Origin: Flavobacterium sp.
GTDB lineage: Bacteria > Bacteroidota > Bacteroidia > Flavobacteriales > Flavobacteriaceae
Assembly (NCBI GenBank): GCA_025351785.1
Contig: JANXVF010000115.1
Location: 1-64,000, forward strand
DNA length: 64,000 nucleotides
Reading direction: 5' to 3'
Under the pieces are notes generated by a model. That model saw only the letters and a program-made list of their open reading frames with translations. It was not told the DNA's origin and searched no databases. Both the position numbers and the translations under genes were made by a program. Within the stretch, counting starts at the first letter, position 1. The number at the start of each line of letters is the position of its first letter. Positions 17,701-26,539 of the stretch are shown here, piece by piece.

Positions 17701-18348
17701 TCAGGGCCGCCGCGTCCTCAGTTTGCGCAGCTCCAGTCCGACCGGGATCAGACTCACCAGCACGGTGGTGCCGACGACCAGCAGGATGTAGCGGTCGAGC
17801 TGCGGGATCAGGCCCCCCAGCCAGAACCCCAGGAGCGGGACCGTACCCGCCCACAGCGCCCCACCCAGGACGTTGTAGGCCAGAAACCGGGCGTGGGGGG
17901 GCATCTGGCCGACGCCTGCCAGCGTGGGGGCCACCGTGCGGACGACCGGCACGAAGCGGGCCAGCGCCAGGGCCAGGCCACCGTGGCGCCGGAAAAAGAC
18001 CTGGGTGCGCTCGACGTAGGCGGGCCGGAACAGGCGGCTGCCCGGACGCTTGCACACGGCGGGTCCGAATCTTCGCCCGATTAGGTAGCCGGTGCTGTCG
18101 CCGACCACCGCCCCAAGCGCCACCGCCACCATCACGCCGGGGAGGTGGAGGTGGCCCTGTTGGGCCAGCACCCCGGCGGTCAGGAGCAGGCTGTCACCTG
18201 GCAGGAAAAAGCCGATCAGCAGGCCACACTCGGCAAAGACGGTGGCGAAGAGGCCCAGATACGAGGCGCTCAGCAGGAGGTGCGGGAGCTCGTGCGAGGT
18301 TAGGGGGCGGTGGTGAAGACGGGGTATCGGGAGCGTAACCGACGTCAG
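17701..18348 (-). CDS. DedA-family membrane protein
   Basis: The frame encodes a DedA/SNARE-associated (PF09335-type) inner-membrane protein. Conserved segments are [22 protein letters not shown], then [45 protein letters not shown] and [11 protein letters not shown]. Members are linked to undecaprenyl-phosphate or lipid flipping. The first part ([14 protein letters not shown]) lies upstream of the first GTG start at 18171, so that start would cut off conserved sequence. I place the start at a CTG at 18348, giving 215 residues, the usual family length. A non-standard start or a small upstream error is possible. It is convergent with the DUF2156 gene and divergent from the gene at 18396. Confidence 0.8.
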   Translation of the reverse strand: MTSVTLPIPRLHHRPLTSHELPHLLLSASYLGLFATVFAECGLLIGFFLPGDSLLLTAGVLAQQGHLHLPGVMVAVALGAVVGDSTGYLIGRRFGPAVCKRPGSRLFRPAYVERTQVFFRRHGGLALALARFVPVVRTVAPTLAGVGQMPPHARFLAYNVLGGALWAGTVPLLGFWLGGLIPQLDRYILLVVGTTVLVSLIPVGLELRKLRTRRP

Positions 18349-18395
18349 CGGTACCGCGCTGGGTCCGCGTTTCCGGCGTCTGTCACGATAACAGG

Positions 18396-19190
18396 ATGCC
18401 GACCCTCGACCCCCCGCTGGAATCCTCGGCGCTGCGGATTATCCTAGCCTTCTGGCCCGCTGTGCATCAGCTTGAACAGCAGTCGTTTGCCCGCGATCAC
18501 GAGCGCGTGGCGTACGTCGGCCTTCTTCGAAAACTCACTCTGGACGCCCACGCGGCCCGGTCCCTGGCTGAGACGCCGACGGACGGCCTGCCGTTCGCGC
18601 CCCATTCGCCCGTGGCCGTGCTCTCCCGCAGTGTGGTGGAAGCGGCGGGGCAGTTCGCGCGGTGGTTTCTGAGCGACATGTCGGACGATCAGCGCGACTT
18701 TGAACTTCAAGCCGCCGCGCTTGCCGGTGAGCTGGGGCGTCTGGAGCACGTCGTACACGGCGCCGAGTGGTCAGCGCGGGTTCAGGCGGTCCGGGCCGAC
18801 GTCGCCAAACGGACCCTCCAGCTTCAGCAGCATCCGCACTGGGCCGTCCTCAGTGCGAAAGCGAGGGGGAAGGTGAGCGCGGGACGCTGGCGACCCGCCG
18901 AAAAACATCAGCTGCTGAAAGCATTAGGCTATTCCGAGCAAGGGGAGGCGGGACTCTACGCCTGGATGAATGACGCCTCGCACGGGGGCATGCGTCTCCT
19001 GAAACAATCGACCCACCCCGAGCCGGAGAGCCAGCGGCATCTGCGGGCCAGCCTGAACGTCGTTGCTGGCGTCCTGGCGCTGGTCCTCACTCGCCTCGCG
19101 GAGGATGAACCGTCTGTCCAGGCGTTCATCAGGCGGCATCCTGACGTGCGCGCCGCCATCGACCTTCACAGATGTCTGGCGCAGCAGTAG
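18396..19190 (+). CDS. Hypothetical protein, DUF5677-like character
   Basis: The 264-residue product is mostly helical and soluble. Segments such as [20 protein letters not shown] and [12 protein letters not shown] with a conserved-looking His resemble DUF5677-type proteins, whose function is unknown. No signal peptide or membrane span is seen. It is divergent from the DedA gene with a gap of under 50 bp between the proposed starts. I am not sure of the family assignment. Confidence 0.6.
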   Translation: MPTLDPPLESSALRIILAFWPAVHQLEQQSFARDHERVAYVGLLRKLTLDAHAARSLAETPTDGLPFAPHSPVAVLSRSVVEAAGQFARWFLSDMSDDQRDFELQAAALAGELGRLEHVVHGAEWSARVQAVRADVAKRTLQLQQHPHWAVLSAKARGKVSAGRWRPAEKHQLLKALGYSEQGEAGLYAWMNDASHGGMRLLKQSTHPEPESQRHLRASLNVVAGVLALVLTRLAEDEPSVQAFIRRHPDVRAAIDLHRCLAQQ

Positions 19191-19281
19191 AGCAGCCGAA
19201 CCGTTAAGGGGGCTGAGGCCCCACCAGCGTGGTCCTACGCCCGTTCAGTCTGCGACAGCTCCTCACGTGGCATGGACTGGA

Positions 19282-20092
19282 TCAGTGTTCGATGAACGTG
19301 GCGATCTCAGCCTGAATGGCCGTCTCGATCGGCGTATAGATATCGACGGTGGACTCTGGATCGACCGTCCGCAGCGTGACGATCAAGCTGTAGCGCGCTG
19401 TCCGGTCCACGTAAGGCGCACGCGTTTTGGCCTTCCACCAGCCGCTGGTCGGGAACACGGCCACTGCGTCGCACGCCGCGAGCTCGATGGCCGGTCCCTG
19501 CCACCAGTCGGAATACACCGAGCCCGCCGTCTGCCGGACCTTGGGGCCGATGGCCCACGCCGCCGACGCACCCGGCGCTCCCGGCGTGTATGGGCTCTCG
19601 AGCCGTGCCAGGGCATTCATCCGTTGCCGGAAGTGATCGGGGGTCTCCAGTCGGCCCTTCAAGTCGAACCGCAGCCCATGAGAGGCGTAGCGGTAGCGCA
19701 GGTCACGTCCACGCTCGCTGGGGTTGGGCTCGATGAAGTAGCTGAGCGTGACGCGCATCTCCAGTAAGGTGTTGTCCAGCGCGGCGAGGTCGGCGCCGAG
19801 CCACGGCAGGGTGTGCAGCGCCAGTTCGCCCAGTTGCATCGCGTCGCCCACCTGGCGAAAGGGTTTGAGCCGGGCCTCGGTGATGAGCGTGACGTCGTTG
19901 GGCGCACTCTGCCGGGCATACGCGCTGCGTGGCACGCCGTACCCGAAGTGGCGCAAAACGTCCACCTTCTCCTGCATGGTGTTGCGGCCCAGCCGGGCCC
20001 GCATCGCCGGTGTCCACTCGGCGCTGTGGACCATCAGGCCGCGAACGGTTTCCGGCCAGCGGGTCGGTTGATCGGCATAGATGTTGGCGGCC
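19282..20092 (-). pseudogene. S8 (subtilisin-like) peptidase, C-terminal remnant
   Basis: The frame reads AANIYADQPTRWPETVRGLM then VHSAEWTPAMRARL, sequence that in S8 peptidases of the large intracellular type follows directly after the catalytic GTSxA serine motif. The rest is the C-terminal domain. The serine motif and the whole catalytic domain are missing because homology stops exactly at the miniature element that begins at 20093. The first internal start (GTG or ATG near 20034) would give a 250-residue fragment with no protease activity. Such peptidases often pair with an AAA ATPase, which is not seen here. Confidence 0.75.
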
Positions 20093-20284
20093 GGTTCTGT
20101 CAGGTTAAGTGTTTAGTGACTCATGTCACTTTATTTTAATAAGTCTGCAGTTAAAACTTACCTACTAATAATGTTATAAGCGAAATCATAGACTGTTTTC
20201 AGAACTGGTTAGGGTAGATATAGCTCAAGTCTCGATCCACTTGGACTCATAATTCACATGACGCTCGATTAACCTGACAGAACC
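20093..20284. mobile_element. 192-bp miniature inverted-repeat element, copy 2
   Basis: Same length, orientation and perfect 16-bp terminal repeats as the element at 9858-10049. The interior differs almost completely, but the subterminal hairpin is kept with compensating changes (AGTGAC-TCAT-GTCACT here, AGTAAC-TCAT-GTTACT there). It truncates the S8 peptidase gene on its left and abuts an IS3 orfA fragment on its right. No target duplication is visible. Confidence 0.85.
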
Positions 20285-20400
20285 CTTCGACTTCCTTGCG
20301 CCAGCGGTGAATCAGGCTGGGAGCGAGTGAATGCTCCCGGCAAAGTTGGGCGGTGGTGTGCAGGCCAGCGTTGATCTGGCCGACCACCTGAAGCTTGAAC
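20285..20400 (-). pseudogene. IS3-family OrfA fragment
   Basis: On the minus strand the sequence encodes FKLQVVGQINAGLHTTAQLC and then REHSLAPSLIHRWRKEVEG, the helix-turn-helix region of an IS3-family transposase OrfA. It is cut by the miniature element on one side and by the terminal repeat of the IS6 element on the other. Only about 38 codons survive, so it is dead. Confidence 0.75.
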
Positions 20401-20419
20401 GGTTGTGTTGCCTTAACCA

Positions 20420-21828
20420 CAATGCCAGTAAGTTAAGGGGTTCGGGCAGACCGGCGAAGGTGTCAAGATAAAGGATGAATCTTGGCACCGCACTGCTGAC
20501 CACGGCCCGCGATCAGCCACTCGATCATCTCGACACCTTCGCGACGAGCCTAGATGCTGTGTTGGTAACACAAGCCGTCGAAGCGACGGGCACCGCTTCG
20601 GTTCGTCGCCGGAAGCTCCCCGCAGAACGCGCGGTGTGGCTGATGCTTGGCATGGCCCTCCTGCGTGACCGGTCAATTCAGGCCGTGTGCGACCATCTGC
20701 ATCTGGTCCTCCCTGATCAGAGCGGGAAGACGACCATCAGTTCAGCGGGCCTGGTACAGGCCCGCGACCGACTGGGAATCGCCCCACTCAAACACCTGTT
20801 CGATGCCGTTGTGACACGTCATGGTCGCGAGCAGCTTGACGCCCACCGTTGGCGCGATCTGGCAGTCCTGGGCATCGATGGCACGACAATCCGGGTACCG
20901 GATAGTGACGAGAATCGCGCGCACTTCACTCTGCCCTCGAGTGGCGCACACCGTGAGAGTGCGTATCCGCAAACCCGAGTTGTCGGTCTGATGGCGCTCG
21001 GGTCGCATTTCCTGTTGGATCTGAAGGTTGGTGCGTACACGGAGAGCGAGGAATCGCTCTCCAGCGGCTTCGATGAACAGCTTCCTGACCACTGTGTGCT
21101 GATGGTCGATCGGGGGCTCTTGGACTACAGGCGGTTTTACCGCCATCATCAGCGGGGCGAAGAGCGGCACTGGCTCGTACGAGCCAAAAGTAACCTGGTG
21201 TGGACGGTGCTGGAAATTCTGGGACCGAATGAGGTGATTGCTGAAGTGCCCTTCCGGAGACCTGCGCGCAGGTCTGACCCGACGCTGCCATGCAGCATGC
21301 GAATCCGCGTCATTTGCTATCAGCTCCCGGGCTTCAAACCACAGTGGCTGCTGACGTCGATGCTGGACGCCGAGCGCTACCCGGCGGCTGAAATCATCGA
21401 GTTGTACCACCAGCGCTGGGAACTCGAAACGGGGTTCGATGAACTGCACACGCATACCCTGGAACGGCTGGAGGCATTACGCTCGCAAACGCCGGACCGA
21501 ATTCGGCAAGAACTGTTCGCGCTGGCCGTGGTGTACAACTTGGTGCGTCTAGAAATGGCCCGGGTGGCTAATCAACTGGAGGTCAGTCCGTTACGAATTT
21601 CGTACCGGACCAGCCTGCTGCTGATCCGGACGTTATGGCTCAGTGCGTGGGTGATGGCAGCGGGTCGTCTTCCTCAGTATCTGGAGCAACTGACGGGTGA
21701 CATCGCGTTGCTCGTTCTTCCTGCGAGAAGACCTCGCTCGTACCCTCGAGCCGTCAAAATCAAGATGACCCGTTATCCGAGGAAAGTGCGTGCCAGTGCC
21801 CCTCTACCGTCTTAACTTACTGGCATTG
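20420..21828 (+). mobile_element. IS4-family element nested in IS6
   Basis: Perfect 18-bp terminal repeats CAATGCCAGTAAGTTAAG / CTTAACTTACTGGCATTG bound a 1409-bp element flanked by the 10-bp duplication GCCTTAACCA (20410-20419 and 21829-21838). The target is the end of the IS6 left terminal repeat. Clean repeats and duplication indicate a fairly recent insertion. Confidence 0.93.
20475..21815 (+). CDS. IS4-family transposase
   Basis: The 446-residue product is a DDE transposase of the IS4 group. The first Asp lies in LAVLGIDGTTIRVPD, the second in CVLMVDRGLLDYRRF, and the glutamate in the YREK-like segment ELYHQRWELETGFDEL, where the final Lys is replaced by His (DELHTH). The N-terminal DNA-binding region and C-terminal helices are complete. 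ATG 20475 follows GATAAAGG. The protein appears intact and probably active. Confidence 0.93.
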   Translation: MNLGTALLTTARDQPLDHLDTFATSLDAVLVTQAVEATGTASVRRRKLPAERAVWLMLGMALLRDRSIQAVCDHLHLVLPDQSGKTTISSAGLVQARDRLGIAPLKHLFDAVVTRHGREQLDAHRWRDLAVLGIDGTTIRVPDSDENRAHFTLPSSGAHRESAYPQTRVVGLMALGSHFLLDLKVGAYTESEESLSSGFDEQLPDHCVLMVDRGLLDYRRFYRHHQRGEERHWLVRAKSNLVWTVLEILGPNEVIAEVPFRRPARRSDPTLPCSMRIRVICYQLPGFKPQWLLTSMLDAERYPAAEIIELYHQRWELETGFDELHTHTLERLEALRSQTPDRIRQELFALAVVYNLVRLEMARVANQLEVSPLRISYRTSLLLIRTLWLSAWVMAAGRLPQYLEQLTGDIALLVLPARRPRSYPRAVKIKMTRYPRKVRASAPLPS

Positions 21829-22103
21829 GCCTTAACCAGGATCGGGGTAGGCTGACCTGCCGTGACTGACCCGAAACTCTACCGCCATCGCTTTCCGATG
21901 ACCATCATCCAGCAAGCGGTTTGGCTCTATCACCGATTTCTCCTGAGTTACCGAGACGTTCAGGAATTGCTCCACCAGCGCGGCATTGAGGTCAGTCACG
22001 AGATCCTACGCGAATGGTACATTAAATTCGGTCCCCTCTTTACTGAAGACTTACGTCACCGGGAACCCCGTCGGGGTTCCCGGTGGCATCTGGACGAGGT
22101 GTG

Positions 22104-23816
22104 GATACTGTCGGCGAATTCAGGTGGGGCTAAAAGGCGCATCATGATCTATGACCCTCAAACCTGAAGTGGTCGGCCCAATTCCGGAAGCCACCGTCCA
22201 TACCGCTCGCGCAGCCTTCCCCAAGGGAAGCGTGGTAATGAAATTGCGCGATGAATTTGGTTCGCTCTACCACGACGAAAACTTTCGTCATCTGTTTCCC
22301 ACCCGTGGCCAGCCAGGTCTTCCCCCCTGGCGGCTGGCGCTGGTGACCGTTCTGCAATACCTGGAACATCTCAGCGACCGTCAGGCTGCTGATGCCGTCC
22401 GTGGACGTATCGATTGGAAATATGCACTTGGCCTGGAACTGGACGACCCGGGATTTCATTTCAGTGTCCTCTCTGAATTCCGACTCAGACTCATCGTCGG
22501 CAACGCTGAGGCGTTGCTTTTGGACACCATGTTGGCTCGTTTTCAGGAGCGGGGTCTCGTGAAGAGTCGTGGGAAACAGCGCACTGATTCCACCCATATC
22601 CTCGCTGCCGTCCACGACCTTTCACTTCTAGAACTGGTTGGCGAAACATTGCGCGCCGTGCTGAACGATCTCGCCACGGTTGTGCCATCGTGGCTCTCTA
22701 CGGTCACACCGCCAGAATGGTTGGGGCGTTACGGACGGCGCATTGAAGAATACCGGCTTCCGCGCGCGAAACCCGCGCGGGAAGCGTATGCAGTACAGGT
22801 CGGACAGGACGGTTTCCTGCTGCTTGATGCTTTGGAGCACGATCCCGAAATGATGGAGGTGCGAGCACGTCCACTGGTCAGCATCTTTCGAACTGCATGG
22901 GCGCAACATTTCGAGCGGTTAGAGGGTGGGTGTCGGTGGCGGCCAGGGTCAGAACTACCCCCGGTCGGAGAACGCCTTTGCTCACCCTACGATCCGGAAG
23001 CACATTACAGCGACAAACGCCGTACCCAATGGGTCGGATACAAAGTCCATCTCACCGAGACCTGTGACGATGACGCGGTTCATCTGATCGTACATACTCA
23101 CTCCGGTCCGGCTGAAGTTCCAGATGTCGCCAGTACTGGCGACATCCATGAAGCGCTGGCCAAAAAGAACCTCTTACCCACTGAACACGTGGTGGACGCG
23201 GGGTATATGGATGCCGAGTTGGTCGTCTCCAGCGCTGTTAAGCACAACATCACCTTGATCGGTCCAGCCAGGATCAATGGGAGTTGGCAGTCCAAGGCCA
23301 ATCAGGGGTACGACCAGAGCCATTTTCTGATCGACTGGGAGCACCAATTCGCCACGTGTCCGCAAGGCCACCGATCGACCAAATGGCGTCCTGGAAAGGA
23401 CGCGTTTGACAGCGACATCATTGCTTTACAGTTCAGTCGTACCGATTGTTCCCCCTGCCCGGTACGTTCACTGTGTACGCGTTCCGCGTCCACGCCGCGT
23501 CATCTGGGGTTGAAGCCCCGTGATCAGTACGAGGCCTTGCAGCAGGGCCGCGCCCAGCGTTCGTCGCCCGACTGGCGCGAACGGTACGATGTTCGCGCCG
23601 GTATTGAAGGCACCCTGTCTCAGGGCATTCGCAGCTACGGGCTACGACGAACGCGCTATATCGGTCTGGCGAAAACCGGTTTGCAGCACGCAGGGACCGC
23701 CGCCGCAATCAACATTTTGCGCGTAGTGAATTGGCTCGATGGGAAGCAGCGTGAAACGACACGGACATCTCGTTTTGCCACACTTTGCCGCTCGGCTTGA
23801 ATTCGCCGACAGTATC
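22104..23816 (+). mobile_element. IS1182-like element nested in IS6
   Basis: Terminal repeats GATACTGTCGGCGAATTCA and its reverse complement bound a 1713-bp element. It is flanked by the 7-bp duplication AGGTGTG (22097-22103 and 23817-23823). The same terminal sequence type and duplication length occur in the 99-bp miniature element at 13525-13623. Confidence 0.92.
22151..23800 (+). CDS. IS1182-family transposase
   Basis: The 549-residue product has an N-terminal DUF772 domain (LRDEFGSLYHDENFRHLFPT then RGQPGLPPWRLALVTVLQYL), a central DDE core beginning RGKQRTDSTHILAAVHDLSLLE with further Asp residues in EHVVDAGYMDAEL, and a C-terminal segment with four Cys (RTDCSPCPVRSLC) and RYDVRAGIEGTLSQGIRSYG holding the Glu. 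This domain order is typical of IS1182-family transposases. The frame is uninterrupted, so the element is probably active and may mobilise the related 99-bp miniature element. Confidence 0.92.
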   Translation: MTLKPEVVGPIPEATVHTARAAFPKGSVVMKLRDEFGSLYHDENFRHLFPTRGQPGLPPWRLALVTVLQYLEHLSDRQAADAVRGRIDWKYALGLELDDPGFHFSVLSEFRLRLIVGNAEALLLDTMLARFQERGLVKSRGKQRTDSTHILAAVHDLSLLELVGETLRAVLNDLATVVPSWLSTVTPPEWLGRYGRRIEEYRLPRAKPAREAYAVQVGQDGFLLLDALEHDPEMMEVRARPLVSIFRTAWAQHFERLEGGCRWRPGSELPPVGERLCSPYDPEAHYSDKRRTQWVGYKVHLTETCDDDAVHLIVHTHSGPAEVPDVASTGDIHEALAKKNLLPTEHVVDAGYMDAELVVSSAVKHNITLIGPARINGSWQSKANQGYDQSHFLIDWEHQFATCPQGHRSTKWRPGKDAFDSDIIALQFSRTDCSPCPVRSLCTRSASTPRHLGLKPRDQYEALQQGRAQRSSPDWRERYDVRAGIEGTLSQGIRSYGLRRTRYIGLAKTGLQHAGTAAAINILRVVNWLDGKQRETTRTSRFATLCRSA

Positions 23817-24362
23817 AGGTGTGTACGACCGTGGACGGTGTTCGACACTGGCTTTGGAGGGCGGTGGACGAGCACGGCTTCGTGCTCGACATTCTCCTTC
23901 AGCGGCGTCGAGATACCGAGGCTGCGAAGACTTTCATGACAAAGCTGCTGGTCGAATATGATGTCCCAGAGGTCATCCATACCGACCAGCTCAGGAGTTA
24001 CGGAGCCGCGATCCGGGAGATTCCGAGCCTAGCAGATGTTGACCACCAACAGGTGATCTCCACAGCCCGCTGTAACAACATTATCGAGCAGTCTCATCGT
24101 TCCACACGGCGACAAGAGCGAAGTCAGCAGGGATTCAAGCGGAGGAAACGCGTTCAAGAATTTCTGAGCCTGCACGCGCGCATCGAGAACCTCCATCATC
24201 ACACCCGCACCTGCGTTTCCGCCCAGACCAGACGACATCATCAGAAGCAAGCGTTCCAGACGTGGTCGACCGTCGCGGCAGGGGGGGTCTGAACTTCAGA
24301 CCACCAGAACCCTCAGCCTGCCGTGAAGTCAGTTAAGGCAACACAACCGTCGGCAGTAAAGC

Positions 24363-24408
24363 TGGAGGCCAGTCACAGCGGGTCAGCCTCCCCTGATCCG
24401 GTCAAGGC
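24363..24408 (-). repeat. Solo end of a diverged IS6 element
   Basis: The sequence GTCACAGCGGGTCAGCCT followed by GTCAAGGCAGCACC matches, with scattered changes, the start-codon side of the minus-strand IS6 copy at 36420-36472 (GTCACGGCGGGTCAGCCT, then ATTAAGGCAACACAACC). It lies just outside the nested IS6 element, in the opposite orientation, with no transposase attached. It is a relic of an older, different IS6 copy. Confidence 0.6.
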
Positions 24409-24496
24409 AGCACCACTGCCCCAAGCCGAGTCGTCCGGTGGTGAATTCCGAATCTACCCGCCAAAAGCTCACCGATTGAGGCCAATCATCTGAATC

Positions 24497-25465
24497 TCAC
24501 CGTCCGAAAATCGAAGCAGAATGCGCCCCGGCGGATTCGCTGAGCTGTGTTCTGGCACTGATCCTGTACTGGCCAGGCGGCTGTGCACGGGCACGGCGGA
24601 ACGCGCGGCTGAACGCATAGACCGAGGTGTAACCCACTGCGCGGGCGATAGTTTCCAGATCATCGTTACTATCGCGCAGTTGCTTGGATGCGAGGTCCAT
24701 GCGCCAGGTCGTCAGGTATTCACCGGGCGTCTGTCCGACAACAGTTGGGAACCGCCGTGACAACGTGGCGCGAGACACCGAGAGTTCGGCGGCCAGTGCC
24801 GCTGTGGTCCACTGGCGAGCCGGTTCCTCGTGTAGTTTGGTGACCGCTTGACGAATGAGCGGATCGCTGAAAACGCCGAGCCAGGATCCGGTGGCATGAA
24901 CTGGGTGAGAAGCCAACCAGGCTCGCAGCAACTGGACCAGCAGCACGTCGATCAAGCTGTTCAGTACGACTGTGGTAGCGATTTGAGGATGGGCCAGTTC
25001 GCGAGCCAGCAAACGAACGGTGTCGCTCAGGCAAGTGCCGCCGTGGTCCGCTCGAAGGTGAATGATCTGCGGTAGCAGCGTCAGGACCTGGGTTGAAACG
25101 ACAGGATCATGCGTGTACGACGCTGACAAGATGTGCGTCTGCACTGCTCCGGTACCGAAGCGCAGAATCTGACCGTCGGCCCTGGCCCGTCTGGCGGCCA
25201 CATGATCGCATGGCTGCGCCGCCGGGTCTGGATCGCTCGACAGGCTGTGGTCGGACCCAGCCGGAAGCAAAATGACGTCGCCGGGCATGAGCTGCACAGA
25301 GGGGTGGCCGGGCACAGCGAGCCAAGCCACCCCTGCCGAGACGGCGTGGAACGCGGCACCGGGGATGTTGCCCCACCAGAATCCCCACGCTTCCCCAGCC
25401 TCGATGCGCGCGCCCAAGGTCCCACGAACTCCGGAAACAGCAAGCACATCAGCAAGCACATCCAT
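24497..25465 (-). CDS. AraC-family regulator with cupin sensor domain
   Basis: The product (322 residues from ATG 25465) has an N-terminal cupin-like sensor domain (PGHPSVQLMPGDVILLPAGSDHSL) and a C-terminal AraC double helix-turn-helix: WTTAALAAELSVSRATLSRR and LETIARAVGYTSVYAFSRAFRRA. The ATG at 25465 is supported by a promoter TTGACG-N17-TACGCT ending 6 nt before it, so the transcript would be leaderless. The gene is divergent from the SDR at 25657 and, by analogy with related pairs, probably activates that SDR in response to a small ligand. Confidence 0.9.
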   Translation of the reverse strand: MDVLADVLAVSGVRGTLGARIEAGEAWGFWWGNIPGAAFHAVSAGVAWLAVPGHPSVQLMPGDVILLPAGSDHSLSSDPDPAAQPCDHVAARRARADGQILRFGTGAVQTHILSASYTHDPVVSTQVLTLLPQIIHLRADHGGTCLSDTVRLLARELAHPQIATTVVLNSLIDVLLVQLLRAWLASHPVHATGSWLGVFSDPLIRQAVTKLHEEPARQWTTAALAAELSVSRATLSRRFPTVVGQTPGEYLTTWRMDLASKQLRDSNDDLETIARAVGYTSVYAFSRAFRRARAQPPGQYRISARTQLSESAGAHSASIFGR

Positions 25466-25656
25466 GCCCAGAGCGTAGTCGCTGCAGCTCAACCCGTCAA
25501 GTGCTCGCTACCTTCGGGGGCTGCTGGACGCACCCTCAATGCAACAAACGGATATTAAAGTGAGCGATTCAAGCATTGATATTGGCATGAGCTGCGCTAT
25601 ACAGTGTCAACCGTCGAGAGGTACATGGTTATTGCGCCTCGGCACTGGAGAAAAAC

Positions 25657-26355
25657 ATGGATTATTCGAAAACCGTCGCTCTCATCACCGGCGCTAACCG
25701 CGGCCTGGGTCATCATTTTGCTGAAGCCCTACTCAGCCGCGGTGCCAGGGTGTACGCCACGGCCCGCCAACCTGACCTAATCAACTTGCCCGGTGTCCGG
25801 ACCTTGCGGCTGGACCTGACCGATCCGGCGTCCGTCATAGCAGCGGCAACCACCGCATCGGACGTCAACCTGCTGATTAACAACGCGGGCGTCAGCAGTT
25901 CGCAGCCGCTGGTAAGCGGTGACCTCGATCAGATCCACCACGACATGAACACCAACTATTTCGGCACGTTAACTGTAGTCCGGGCCTTCGCACCCGTGCT
26001 CGCCGCCAACGGTGGTGGGGCCATCCTGAATGTGCTCTCGGCCTTGTCGTGGTTCTCCGTAGAAGGGGCGAATAGCTATTCAGCCGCCAAAGCGGCCGAG
26101 TGGAGCTTAACAAATGGCGTTCGCCTTGAACTGGCGGGTCAGGGAACACAGGTCACAGGGCTGCACCTCGGTGCTGCCGACACCGACATGAGTGCCGGGT
26201 ATCAGGGCGAAAAGATGGCCCCGGCCTTGGTGGTCAAAGTCGCGCTTGACGGTCTGGAGGCCGGACAGTTGGAAGTGCTGGCAGACGACTGGAGCCGATA
26301 CGTTAAGGCCTCGCTGGGCGCTGATCCGGCCTTGTTCTACACCCAGTTGAAGTGA
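25657..26355 (+). CDS. SDR-family oxidoreductase
   Basis: The 232-residue product is an SDR with a complete active site: TGANRGLG at 11-18, NNAG at 75-78, Ser128, Tyr141 and Lys145 (YSAAK). A GGAGAAAAAC ribosome-binding region precedes the ATG. It is divergent from the AraC regulator and separated by about 190 bp. Its length and the C-terminal LEVLADDWSRYVKASLGADP resemble SDRs often found beside AraC or TetR regulators. The substrate is unknown. Confidence 0.92.
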   Translation: MDYSKTVALITGANRGLGHHFAEALLSRGARVYATARQPDLINLPGVRTLRLDLTDPASVIAAATTASDVNLLINNAGVSSSQPLVSGDLDQIHHDMNTNYFGTLTVVRAFAPVLAANGGGAILNVLSALSWFSVEGANSYSAAKAAEWSLTNGVRLELAGQGTQVTGLHLGAADTDMSAGYQGEKMAPALVVKVALDGLEAGQLEVLADDWSRYVKASLGADPALFYTQLK

Positions 26356-26539
26356 GGGCACGAGCCCTCTGAACACCACGCTGAGTTCAGCCTCCCAAAC
26401 AATCCCGCCGCCTTCCAGACACCCGCCGGTCGACGCTCTTGCGTGCAGGTGGTCCAGTGGACCCCGTCTGCGCCTGAGTGCTGAGACCCTGAAGTCGCCG
26501 TCAACGGTTCAAGCAACCGAAAGATGCTGAGGAGATGAC

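Larger units (their letters stand above)
21862..24292 (+). pseudogene. IS6 transposase split by the IS1182-like element
   Basis: The N-terminal part (GTG 21862, VTDPKLYRHRFPMTIIQQAV... RGSRWHLDEV) stops at the IS1182-like insertion at 22104, and the rest (CTTVDGVRHWLWRAVDE... WSTVAAGGV) resumes at 23817. With the inner element and one copy of AGGTGTG removed, the coding frame is restored and matches the intact copies at 35721 and 39396. The first catalytic Asp is separated from the second by the insertion, so the gene cannot work. Confidence 0.92.
20401..24348 (+). mobile_element. IS6 element carrying nested IS4 and IS1182-like insertions
   Basis: The outer element has terminal repeats GGTTGTGTTGCCTTAAC at 20401 and its reverse complement ending at 24348. 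Removing the two inner elements and one copy of each target duplication leaves 809 bp, the size of the intact IS6 copies here. The IS4 element sits just inside the left terminal repeat and the IS1182-like element sits inside the transposase gene. The outer element has no matching 8-bp flanks (GCTTGAAC left, GTCGGCAG right). Confidence 0.9.

Noticed and set aside
20410..21838. Reading GCCTTAACCA as part of the IS4 terminal repeat
   Set aside because: The 10-mer is a direct repeat, while the true terminal repeats (CAATGCCAG...) are inverted; it also belongs to the IS6 terminus, so it is target sequence.
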